NCBI GenBank assembly: GCA_024280475.1
Contig: JAJRQA010000256.1
Coordinates: 1 to 36,385 of the forward strand
DNA: 36,385 nucleotides
Reading direction: 5' to 3'
From: Alphaproteobacteria bacterium
Lineage (GTDB): Bacteria; Pseudomonadota; Alphaproteobacteria; Rhizobiales; JAKIUO01
Shown here: piece by piece, positions 18,623 to 27,011 of the stretch
Position numbering within the stretch: the first letter of the stretch is position 1
Layout: each line of letters opens with the position of its first letter
The notes under the pieces: generated by a model
Database searches by the model: none
Seen by the model: only the letters and a program-made list of their open reading frames with translations
What the model was told of the DNA's origin: nothing
Translations under genes and position numbers: made by a program

Positions 18623-19330
18623 GTGGGAGATTTCGCACAAGCATTTCAGATAGCCTTTGACTTGCTCTGGTCGATGGACGTCGAGCTGTACTCAATTGTC
18701 TATCTTTCTTTGAAAGTTTCCATTAGCGCTGTTCTGATCTCTTGTGCGCTCGGGTTCTTGATTGGTGCAGCCTTGACGGTTTTCAGATTTCCGGGCCGGC
18801 GCGCCGTCCTCATTTTATTCAACGCATTAATGGGATTGCCTCCGGTCGTTGTCGGCTTGATGGTATATATGGTTCTGTCGCGCTCGGGGCCGCTTGGGGT
18901 GCTGGGCTTGCTCTACACGCCAACCGCCATGATCATCGCACAAACGGTACTGATAACGCCTTTGGTGGCGGCGCTGTCAGCGCAGGTATTGCAAGAATTG
19001 CATCATGAATATGATGAGTTCTTCCGCTCGCTGCAATTGTCTGCACGAGAGAAACTGATGACACTTTTATGGGAGGGGCGCTTTGGTTTGGTAACGGTGG
19101 GATTGGCCGGTTTTGGTCGCGCCATATCGGAGGTTGGAGCCGTGATGATCGTCGGTGGAAATATCAATCATGTGACGCGCATTATGACCACGGCGATTGC
19201 GCTTGAAACCTCCAAGGGCACCCTTTCGCTGGCATTGGCACTTGGCATTATTCTGATTGCCATTTCCTTATTGGTGAATACCTCAGTTGCGCTGGTGCGC
19301 TCTAAAGCCAAAGAAGCGATCTATGCTTGA
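18623..19330 (+). CDS. tupB: Tungstate-type ABC transporter permease
   Basis: LYSIVYLSLKVSISAVLISCALGFLIGAALTVFRFPGRRAVLILFNALMGLPPVVVGLMVYMVLSRSGPLG; AISEVGAVMIVGGNI; followed by ATPase and TupA-like receptor genes. GTG start after AAGGAG. Confidence 0.9.
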   Translation: MGDFAQAFQIAFDLLWSMDVELYSIVYLSLKVSISAVLISCALGFLIGAALTVFRFPGRRAVLILFNALMGLPPVVVGLMVYMVLSRSGPLGVLGLLYTPTAMIIAQTVLITPLVAALSAQVLQELHHEYDEFFRSLQLSAREKLMTLLWEGRFGLVTVGLAGFGRAISEVGAVMIVGGNINHVTRIMTTAIALETSKGTLSLALALGIILIAISLLVNTSVALVRSKAKEAIYA

Positions 19331-20105
19331 GCAAACAAACAGAACCGCGACAAGCACCGCGTTGCGCCGATGCAAGCCACTGCAATTTAAAGGCGTGGTT
19401 CTTGAAATAGATGGTGTCGCGCTTATTCGTGAGATCAATTGCACGTTGGAAGCAAGCGGTAAAACCATTGTTTTGGGACCAAATGGAGCAGGAAAAAGCC
19501 TGTTTCTTCGTTTGTTGACGGGGTTGATGGAGCCAACCAGCGGATCAATAACCGGAGGGCTAGGGGAACAGGACGGTTCGCGAAACTTAGATCAGGATAC
19601 TGGTGCTCCGTGCATGTCGCTGGTGTTTCAAAATCCGGTCATGTTACGCCGTACAGCTTTTGAAAATATCGCGTTTGTGTTGCGTCATCACCAGGTTCCC
19701 AAGCACGAAATAGACAGCAAAGTCGCCAAAGCTCTAGCGATGGCAAGACTGGAAACCAGAGCGCAAGTTCCCGCCCGCCGCTTGTCGGGGGGAGAGCAAC
19801 AACGTCTGGCATTGGCTCGCACCTTGATCATCAACCCTCACGCCTTGCTGCTTGACGAGCCATCGGCAAGCCTTGATCCCTTGTCCACTGCCATCGTCGA
19901 AGATATGATTGAGCAGGCCGATGCCATGGGAACAAAAATTGTGCTGGTTACCCATGATATCAAACAAGCCAAGCGCATGGCCGATGATATCTTGTTCATC
20001 CATGAAGGCAGGGTACTTGCCCACAAATCAAAACGGGCCTTTTTCAAGGACCCCGGCAGCAAGCAGGCGCAGGCCTATCTCGATGGTCGCGTACCAGAGG
20101 AATAG
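19323..20105 (+). CDS. tupC: Tungstate-type ABC transporter ATP-binding protein
   Basis: Walker A GPNGAGKSLFLRLL, signature RRLSGGEQQRLALARTL, Walker B LLLDEPSASLD. ATG at 19323 overlaps the tupB 3' end. Confidence 0.9.
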   Translation: MLEQTNRTATSTALRRCKPLQFKGVVLEIDGVALIREINCTLEASGKTIVLGPNGAGKSLFLRLLTGLMEPTSGSITGGLGEQDGSRNLDQDTGAPCMSLVFQNPVMLRRTAFENIAFVLRHHQVPKHEIDSKVAKALAMARLETRAQVPARRLSGGEQQRLALARTLIINPHALLLDEPSASLDPLSTAIVEDMIEQADAMGTKIVLVTHDIKQAKRMADDILFIHEGRVLAHKSKRAFFKDPGSKQAQAYLDGRVPEE

Positions 20106-20131
20106 TCTGTTCACAACAAGGAGCTCCAAAA

Positions 20132-20431
20132 TTGGACAAACAAACGCAAACAGAAATTGAAGCCGCCGCTTTTCGCGGCCTGGTGGAGCATTTACGCAAA
20201 CGCACCGATGTGCAAAATATCGACTTGATGATTCTGGCGGGCTTTTGTCGTAACTGCTTGTCCAAATGGGTCAAGAAAGCAGCAGTCGAAAAAGGACTGG
20301 AGATGGATTATGACGCAGCGCGTGAATTCGTCTATGGCATGCCTTACAAAGAATATAAGGAAAAATACCAGACAGAATCGACGCAAGAACAACGCGATGC
20401 CTATAAAAAAGCCGATAAGGCCGTCATATAG
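20132..20431 (+). CDS. DUF1244-family protein, encoded inside the tup operon
   Basis: TTG start after AAGGAG; 99 aa with ILAGFCRNCLSKWVKKAA and FVYGMPYKEYKEKYQ, characteristic of DUF1244. Confidence 0.85.
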   Translation: MDKQTQTEIEAAAFRGLVEHLRKRTDVQNIDLMILAGFCRNCLSKWVKKAAVEKGLEMDYDAAREFVYGMPYKEYKEKYQTESTQEQRDAYKKADKAVI

Positions 20432-20453
20432 CAAGGATGTTGGAGGTCTTGAA

Positions 20454-21293
20454 ATGAGGATGAGAATAATTGGTGTTGCAAGTGCCCTCACATGGGCATG
20501 TTTTGCATCAATGCCGGTTGCGCATGCGGGTGCAGAAAAGTCGATCATTGTTCAGTCGACGACATCGACGCAAAACTCGGGGCTTTTTGATTTTATTCTG
20601 CCCTTATTTAAAAAACAGACTGGCATCACCGTGAATGTCGTCGCGGTTGGTACGGGGCAGGCATTAAAAAATGGACGCAATGGTGATGGTGACGTGTTGC
20701 TGGTGCACGCCAAATCCGCCGAAGAAAAATTCGTTGCAGATGGCTATGGCGTCAAGCGTTTTGACGTCATGTATAATGATTTTGTGATTGTTGGCCCACG
20801 CGAAGATCCCGCAAAACTGGCAGGCGAGAGAAATATTATCGCTGCGCTTGGAAAAATCGCCGCCGCCAAAACAGCTTTTGCTTCAAGAGGCGATGATAGC
20901 GGTACCAATAAAAAGGAGCGAGAGCTTTGGAAAATGGCCGGGATTGATGTCGCCAAGAGCAGTGGCAGCTGGTATCGCGAAACTGGTTCTGGCATGGGTG
21001 CCACCCTCAATATTGCGTCCGGCATGAACGCCTATACGCTGAGCGACCGCGCCACCTGGATTGCCTTTAACAACAAGGGCCACCTGAAGGTCCTGAGTGA
21101 GGGCGACAAACGTCTGTTCAACCAATATGGCGTGTTGCTGATCAATCCCCAGAAGCACAAACATGTGAAACGATCGCCGGGACAGGCCTTTATCAATTGG
21201 CTAACCGGCGCCAAGGGGCAGGCGGCCATCGCGTCTTACAAACTCAAGGGCAAGCAACTGTTCTTTCCAAATGCCCAGAAGATGACCCATTAA
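20454..21293 (+). CDS. tupA: Tungstate-type ABC transporter substrate-binding protein
   Basis: ATG at 20454: signal peptide MRMRIIGVASALTWACFASMPVAHA, then SIIVQSTTSTQNSGLFDFILPLFKKQTGITVNVVAVGTGQALKNGRNGDGDVLLVHAKSAEEKFV. Confidence 0.92.
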   Translation: MRMRIIGVASALTWACFASMPVAHAGAEKSIIVQSTTSTQNSGLFDFILPLFKKQTGITVNVVAVGTGQALKNGRNGDGDVLLVHAKSAEEKFVADGYGVKRFDVMYNDFVIVGPREDPAKLAGERNIIAALGKIAAAKTAFASRGDDSGTNKKERELWKMAGIDVAKSSGSWYRETGSGMGATLNIASGMNAYTLSDRATWIAFNNKGHLKVLSEGDKRLFNQYGVLLINPQKHKHVKRSPGQAFINWLTGAKGQAAIASYKLKGKQLFFPNAQKMTH

Positions 21294-21325
21294 AAATAAC
21301 AAGGCGTTGCAAGAGACCTAGCCGT

Positions 21326-22597
21326 ATGGATAAAAAACATTTGAATGATTGCTTTGCGCATGATGGTGCGATGCTCACCCACGATCAGGCTCTGGGAAAA
21401 CTGACCATGGGTCTCACACCAATCAATGAGACGTGCAACATTGCCCTTGATGACGCAGTGGGCGAAGTGTTGGCAACGCCTGTTACGGCACCGCGAAACA
21501 TTCCAGCTCATACGAATAGCGCCGTTGATGGCTATGGGTTTTCATTTGCCAATTATGATATACAGGTGGGCTCTCTGTTGCCGGTCACTGGTATGATGGC
21601 GGCTGGTTCTGCGCTTGAGGGAACGGCCGAGCGAGCATGTGCCATCCGTATTTTCACTGGCGCACCTGTGCCAGAGAGCTATGAAACGGTGGTCATGCAA
21701 GAAGACGTGGAATTGGTCTTGACCAGCCAAGGCGAGCAAGTAAAAATTCCCGCCGGCCTGAAATGCGGGGCGAATGTGCGATTGGCGGGAGAGGATGTGC
21801 GCGAGGGCGCCACCGTGTTGGCCCCGAACCGGCGCTTGTCTCCCCAGGACCTGGCGGCTATTGCCTCGAGCGGCGCGGACAGTATCGAGTGCTATCGTCC
21901 CCTGAAGGTGGCAATATTTTCAACCGGAGATGAAGTGATCCGTCCCGGCACACCTTTTGAGCATGGCAAGGTTTATGATAGCAATGCGGCTATGTTGCGC
22001 GGTTTGGTCGCCAAAACCGGCGCTTCATGTGATGATCTTGGCGTATTGCCCGATGATGCGGCACTGATCGAGGCGGCTCTGTCAAAGGCTGCGCAAACCC
22101 ATGATATATTACTGACGTCTGGCGGTGTTAGTGTCGGGGAGCTGGATTTTGTGCTCGAAGCTTTGAACAAGCTTGGATCCGTGCATCTTTGGAAAATCGC
22201 TATCAAGCCGGGGCGGCCCATGAGCTTTGGTCAGATCGGCAATTGCCTGATGCTTGGCTTGCCCGGTAATCCTGTGGCGGCATTTTTGTGTTTTTTACTT
22301 TATGGGCAACCCGTGCTGACGGTCCTGTCGGGACAAAACTGGCACCCCCCTTTGCGCTACAAAGTGCGATCTGGATTTTCCATGAACAAAAAACCGGGCC
22401 GCCGAGAGTTTTTGCGCGGCGTGCTGGAGCACCAGGAAGGAGGGGAGATGCTGGTCAATAAATATGCGCGCGATGGATCAGGTCTGATCTCTTCCTTGAC
22501 AGAGGCGGATGGATTTATTGAGCTTGGCGAAGATGTGGTCGATGTCAAGCAGGGCGAGTTGGTCGACTTCATACCATTTGGTAGTTTTGGCTTGTAA
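21326..22597 (+). CDS. moeA: Molybdopterin molybdotransferase MoeA, paralogue 1
   Basis: AHTNSAVDGYGFS, VAIFSTGDEV, LLTSGGVSVGELDFV, LMLGLPGNPVAAFLCFL. ATG at 21326 preferred over the upstream ORF-track start, which overlaps tupA. Confidence 0.93.
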   Translation: MDKKHLNDCFAHDGAMLTHDQALGKLTMGLTPINETCNIALDDAVGEVLATPVTAPRNIPAHTNSAVDGYGFSFANYDIQVGSLLPVTGMMAAGSALEGTAERACAIRIFTGAPVPESYETVVMQEDVELVLTSQGEQVKIPAGLKCGANVRLAGEDVREGATVLAPNRRLSPQDLAAIASSGADSIECYRPLKVAIFSTGDEVIRPGTPFEHGKVYDSNAAMLRGLVAKTGASCDDLGVLPDDAALIEAALSKAAQTHDILLTSGGVSVGELDFVLEALNKLGSVHLWKIAIKPGRPMSFGQIGNCLMLGLPGNPVAAFLCFLLYGQPVLTVLSGQNWHPPLRYKVRSGFSMNKKPGRREFLRGVLEHQEGGEMLVNKYARDGSGLISSLTEADGFIELGEDVVDVKQGELVDFIPFGSFGL

Positions 22598-22628
22598 ATG
22601 AATACAAATGTGAGCGGATAAACAGTAG

Positions 22629-23846
22629 ATGCAGCATAAGCTTACGCCTCTTGAAGAGGTCCTTGATATTCTGGAAAAAAGCGCGCAGCCCCTCGAGGAT
22701 TGCGAAACAGTCGCGCTGGGCGATGCCAGTGGTCGTATTCTTGCACAAGATCTGATATCGCCATTCGACGTGCCAGCCTTTGATAATAGCCGCATGGATG
22801 GCTACGCAGTGCGAGCAGCGGAGTGCAACGCGCCCTTGCCGATATCGCAGGTGATCGCGGCTGGCCATGCCGCAACTCCTTTGGAGCGGGGCACCGCCGC
22901 GCGCATTTTCACGGGTGCACTATTACCCGCCGGTGCCGACAGCGTGGTCATACAGGAAAATACAAAATCGGATGGCAAGACCGTCAGTTTCACCCAATCC
23001 GTTGCGGCCAATCAGTTTATCGGTCATCGCGCAGAAGACATTGCCAAGGGCCAGGTGGTTTTGCAAGCGGGCCACAGATTACAGCCGCAAGATGTTGGGC
23101 TGGCAGCCTCGATGGGAGCCGCGACCGTATCGGTCATCAGGCGTCCACGGGTTGCTATTCTTTCAACGGGTGACGAGTTAAGAGAACCGGGTGAACCATT
23201 AGAAACAGGTCAAATTTATAATTCGAATCGCTATCAGCTTGGCGCGCTGGTAAAACGGTCAGGTTGTGAGCTGATGGATTTTGGTATCGTCGCCGATGAC
23301 CTTGAGCAAACACAAGCAAAGCTCGCGGAAGCCGCGCAAACCTCAGATATGGTGATTACCAGCGGCGGCGTATCAGTTGGCGAAAAAGATTATTTGCGAG
23401 AAGCGCTCGATAAAGCTGGCAGGCTTAATCTGTGGCGCATTAATATTAAGCCCGGAAAGCCTTTGGTTTTTGGGCATCTGAACGCCGCCAGCGCGGAACA
23501 AACCCCTTATATGGGACTTCCCGGCAATCCGGTGTCTGTCTTTGTGACCTATTTGATGCTGGCGCAACCATTTTTGTTGAAACTCGCAGGTGCCAAAATC
23601 TCAAGACCGCAATGTTTTAAGGTCGCGGCAGGCTTTGAACAGCCAAAAGCTCAGTCACGGCGGCAATTTTTGCGATGTCGTCTGGAAGTCCAGAACGGCC
23701 AACTCACCGCCATTCCCTTTGACAATCAGTCTTCCGCCGTTTTGACATCTGCGAGCCAATCAAGCGGGCTTGGCGTTGTCGGCGAAGAATGTACGATCAC
23801 CAATGGGGATTTGATCGATTTTTATCCCTATGAGGGTTTGTTTTAG
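22629..23846 (+). CDS. moeA: Molybdopterin molybdotransferase MoeA, paralogue 2
   Basis: FDVPAFDNSRMDGYAVRA, VAILSTGDELREPGE, MVITSGGVSVGEKDYLREAL, YMGLPGNPVSVFVTYL. Confidence 0.94.
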   Translation: MQHKLTPLEEVLDILEKSAQPLEDCETVALGDASGRILAQDLISPFDVPAFDNSRMDGYAVRAAECNAPLPISQVIAAGHAATPLERGTAARIFTGALLPAGADSVVIQENTKSDGKTVSFTQSVAANQFIGHRAEDIAKGQVVLQAGHRLQPQDVGLAASMGAATVSVIRRPRVAILSTGDELREPGEPLETGQIYNSNRYQLGALVKRSGCELMDFGIVADDLEQTQAKLAEAAQTSDMVITSGGVSVGEKDYLREALDKAGRLNLWRINIKPGKPLVFGHLNAASAEQTPYMGLPGNPVSVFVTYLMLAQPFLLKLAGAKISRPQCFKVAAGFEQPKAQSRRQFLRCRLEVQNGQLTAIPFDNQSSAVLTSASQSSGLGVVGEECTITNGDLIDFYPYEGLF

Positions 23847-23848
23847 GC

Positions 23849-24142
23849 TTAGCCCCCACCGCGATGAAATGCGCGCTTAAAAGTTTTCATAAATGAGTCG
23901 CGCTGTTCATCGCTCTGCCCCCTAAACTCAATCGCCAGGTTCCAACGCTCGAGTTGAAGAGTGGGGCCAATGACCAAAGGAGCCATGGGGGACAATTTCA
24001 GATTGATTTCACTGTCGTGGCAAAACACTCGAATATTATCACCGTCAATCGTTGCACTCATATCGCGCATGGCGACTGCCAAATTACGAAAAAACTCGGC
24101 GCGGGTTGTCGTCATGTCCAGGTTAATTTTTGAGGAAGTCAT
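23849..24142 (-). CDS. Hypothetical protein, small, MoaD-adjacent
   Basis: 97 aa MTSSKINLDMTTTRAEFFRNLAVAMRDMSATIDGDNIRVFCHDSEINLKLSPMAPLVIGPTLQLERWNLAIEFRG...; fits tightly between moeA2 and the MoaD-like gene. Confidence 0.6.
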   Translation of the reverse strand: MTSSKINLDMTTTRAEFFRNLAVAMRDMSATIDGDNIRVFCHDSEINLKLSPMAPLVIGPTLQLERWNLAIEFRGQSDEQRDSFMKTFKRAFHRGGG

Positions 24143-24150
24143 CGGGAGTG

Positions 24151-24405
24151 TCAGCCTCCGGCAATGGGGGGCCAGACTGCCAGCGTATCCCCTTTGGCAA
24201 GCGCGTGGAGGTCACGCTGTTCTGGGTGAATAAACAGACCGTTGACGAGCACCAGATGGCAGTGTTCTAACGGCACGTGCAGCTCTCGAAGAACAGAATT
24301 GACGGTGCTACCCCTTGCGCAATCATAAGGTGCTTCCCCTTTGACACCTACTTGCGGCATAAACTGCGTTAAATGGGCAAAAAGCTTAACCTTGATCTGA
24401 TGCAT
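24151..24405 (-). CDS. MoaD/ThiS-family sulfur carrier protein (AorD-like)
   Basis: 84 aa; MHQIKVKLFAHLTQFMP..., STVNSVLRELHVP, LVNGLFIHPEQRDLHALAKGDTLAVWPPIAGG with C-terminal GG. Confidence 0.88.
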   Translation of the reverse strand: MHQIKVKLFAHLTQFMPQVGVKGEAPYDCARGSTVNSVLRELHVPLEHCHLVLVNGLFIHPEQRDLHALAKGDTLAVWPPIAGG

Positions 24406-24617
24406 TGTGTATCCTTTGAAAAATCGCGTTCTTTAGTGTTGATAAACGCCACCTTGTTGTCAATGCACATCAATTTTATCTCATTCAAATATTGCAATAC
24501 TTTAAACCTCCGAACTACATGCAACAATAACTTTTATATGCTTACATTATCCTGTAGTCTTTTTTCAGTCTCTTCATATTTTGAATGTCAGATTCTGGCT
24601 TGAGAGGAAAAAAACAA

Positions 24618-25094
24618 TTGCAAAAATCACTCCACATTAGTGCCGACGACTGTACCGGATGCTATCAATGCGTTCTCGCCTGCTCCGATGAACACGGCTA
24701 TGATTTCAATCCAATGAAATCTGTTATTCAGGTCTTCAAATTTGAAGATGAAGGCCGATATGTTCCTTATACCTGTACGCAATGCGATGAAGCCTGGTGC
24801 CAGAAGGCTTGCCCGACCGACGCGATCTCTGTCGACGCCAATGGTGCCAAAGTAGTCTCGGAAGCTTTATGTGTTGGTTGCAAGGTTTGCACGATCGCCT
24901 GTCCGTTTGGCACGATCAATTATAATGCAGATAGTGGTAAAGTTATTAAATGCGATCTGTGCGGCGGCGATCCAGCCTGCGCCAAGGCCTGCCCGACCAG
25001 CGCCATTACATTCGTAAACTCCGACACTGCTCAATTTGGCAAAATGCGCGACTGGGCCGGTAAAACCGATGCCGGTACGCAGCAATCAAACTAA
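24618..25094 (+). CDS. AOR-associated 4Fe-4S ferredoxin subunit (AorA-like)
   Basis: CTGCYQCVLACSDEHGYDFNPMKSVIQVFKF, CTQCDEAWCQKACPTDAI, CVGCKVCTIACPFGTI, CDLCGGDPACAKACPTSAI. TTG at 24618 (after GAGAGG) probably the real start; alternative ATG at 24585. Confidence 0.9.
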   Translation: MQKSLHISADDCTGCYQCVLACSDEHGYDFNPMKSVIQVFKFEDEGRYVPYTCTQCDEAWCQKACPTDAISVDANGAKVVSEALCVGCKVCTIACPFGTINYNADSGKVIKCDLCGGDPACAKACPTSAITFVNSDTAQFGKMRDWAGKTDAGTQQSN

Positions 25095-25112
25095 TTCACA
25101 AGGAACAGAAAT

Positions 25113-26960
25113 ATGGCTTGGACGGGAAATATCCTCAGGGTCGACCTAACAGCTGGTACATGCATTTCAGAACCCTTGAATATGCAATGGGCAGCTGATT
25201 ATCTTGGGCAACGAGGCTTGGCAACGAAATATCTGATGAGTGAAATCGATCCCAAAGTAGACCCCCTATCTCCCGAAAATAAAATGATCATGGCAACAGG
25301 GCCTTTGACGGGCACTAGCGCCTCGACCGGCGGACGCTATTCGGTGATCACCAAGGGCGAGCTGACAGGTGCCATTGCCTGCTCAAATTCCGGCGGGTTT
25401 TTCGGTAATGAAATGAAAAACGCCGGCTGGGACATGATCATTTTCGAGGGTAAATCCGACAAGCTGGTTTACCTGTTGATACAAGATGACAAAGCCGAAT
25501 TAATCGATGCCGCGCAATTTAAAGGTGCCTCTTGCTGGGACACAGAAGAGGGCATCAAGTCCAAGCATGGTGATGCGTTTATTCGCGTCGCCTCGATCGG
25601 TGGAGCTGGCGAAAATGGTGTCAAATATGCCTGTATCATAAATGATATGGACCGGGCCGCCGGACGCTCTGGCGTTGGCACAGTGATGGGATCGAAAAAC
25701 CTCAAGGCAGTTGCCATACGCGGCACGCTTGGCGTGAAGGTCAAGGACCGTGAAAGGTTTGCCACCGCCGTTGCCGCTGGCAAAAAGGTATTGGCCGACA
25801 ATCCGGTCACCGGTACGGGACTGCCAACTTACGGCACGCAAGTGCTGATGAATGTCATCAATGAATCTGGCGCGCTGCCAACCCGCAACCATAAAGATAT
25901 TCAGTTTGAAGATGCTCATGATATTTCTGGTGAAGCCATGCACGAGCCGCGCAAATCGGACGGCAAGCCCAATCTCGTGAGCAATGCAGCCTGTTTTGCC
26001 TGCACGATTGCCTGTCAGCGCGTATCGACCATTGATCGCACTCATTACACCGTGAAAGACCGCCCTGAATATCACAAAGCCTCTGGTGGCCTTGAATATG
26101 AAGCCGCCTGGTCGCTTGGTGCGGCCTGCGGCGTTAATGATCTGGATGCCTTGACCTTCGCAAATTTCCTTTGCAACGAACATGGCATTGATCCAATCAC
26201 CTTTGGAGCCACTCTGGCCGCCGCGATGGAGCTGTATGAAATGGGTGTTATCAATGATGAGAACACCGGTGGCGTGAAACTTAACTTTGGCAGCGCGCAA
26301 GCCCTGACGACAATGGTTGAGCAGACCTGCAAATCGGAGGGCTTTGGTGTTGAACTCGGCCTTGGATCAAAGCGCTTGTGCGAAAAATACGGCAAGCCTG
26401 AATTGTCCATGGGGGTCAAGGGCCAAGAATTTCCTGCCTATGATGGACGCGGTATTCAGGGCATTGGCCTTGCTTATGCGACTTCAAATCGTGGGGCCTG
26501 TCATTTGCGCGGATATACCATCGCCTCGGAAATTCTGGGTATTCCCGTCAAAACAGATCCCTTGGAAACAGATGGCAAAGCTGGATTGGTCAAGGCGTTT
26601 CAAGACGCAACAGCGGCATTTGATTCAGCGGGCATTTGCATTTTCTCTTCTTTTGCCTGGACCCTTGACGACGTAGCACCGCAAATTGATGCTGCTTGTG
26701 AAGGAGACTGGTCTGCCGATCGTTTATTGGAGCTTGGAGAACGTATCTGGAATATGGAGCGCCAGTTTAACCTGGCAGCCGGGTTCACAGGTGCCGATGA
26801 TAATCTGCCAGCGCGTTTGTTGAAAGATGCGGCCAAAACCGGACCTGCGAAAGGCAAGGTTTCGGGTCTTGAGACCATGTTGCCAGAATATTATCAGCTG
26901 CGCGGGTGGTCTGCTGACGGGGTGCCAACGCCAGAGACACTGACAAAATTTGGTCTGTAG
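25113..26960 (+). CDS. aor: Aldehyde ferredoxin oxidoreductase (tungsten-type) catalytic subunit
   Basis: GQRGLATKYLMSEIDPKVDPLSPENKMIMATGPLTGTSASTGGRYSVITKGELTGAIACSNSGGFFG; DRAAGRSGVGTVMGSKNLKAVAIRG; CFACTIACQR cluster motif. Confidence 0.96.
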   Translation: MAWTGNILRVDLTAGTCISEPLNMQWAADYLGQRGLATKYLMSEIDPKVDPLSPENKMIMATGPLTGTSASTGGRYSVITKGELTGAIACSNSGGFFGNEMKNAGWDMIIFEGKSDKLVYLLIQDDKAELIDAAQFKGASCWDTEEGIKSKHGDAFIRVASIGGAGENGVKYACIINDMDRAAGRSGVGTVMGSKNLKAVAIRGTLGVKVKDRERFATAVAAGKKVLADNPVTGTGLPTYGTQVLMNVINESGALPTRNHKDIQFEDAHDISGEAMHEPRKSDGKPNLVSNAACFACTIACQRVSTIDRTHYTVKDRPEYHKASGGLEYEAAWSLGAACGVNDLDALTFANFLCNEHGIDPITFGATLAAAMELYEMGVINDENTGGVKLNFGSAQALTTMVEQTCKSEGFGVELGLGSKRLCEKYGKPELSMGVKGQEFPAYDGRGIQGIGLAYATSNRGACHLRGYTIASEILGIPVKTDPLETDGKAGLVKAFQDATAAFDSAGICIFSSFAWTLDDVAPQIDAACEGDWSADRLLELGERIWNMERQFNLAAGFTGADDNLPARLLKDAAKTGPAKGKVSGLETMLPEYYQLRGWSADGVPTPETLTKFGL

Positions 26961-27011
26961 TTTTGTCGTGCCATCGTAATATATTCGCCAAAGATCTGGA
27001 TTGAGAACAAT

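Noticed and set aside
24430-24480. FNR-like site upstream of AOR (TTGTCAATGCACATCAA)
   Set aside because: Spacing between half sites is wrong for FNR/FixK and the left half is degenerate.
25500-26300. 266-aa minus-strand ORF inside aor
   Set aside because: Shadow ORF antisense to a well-supported AOR coding sequence; composition is not protein-like and it matches no family.
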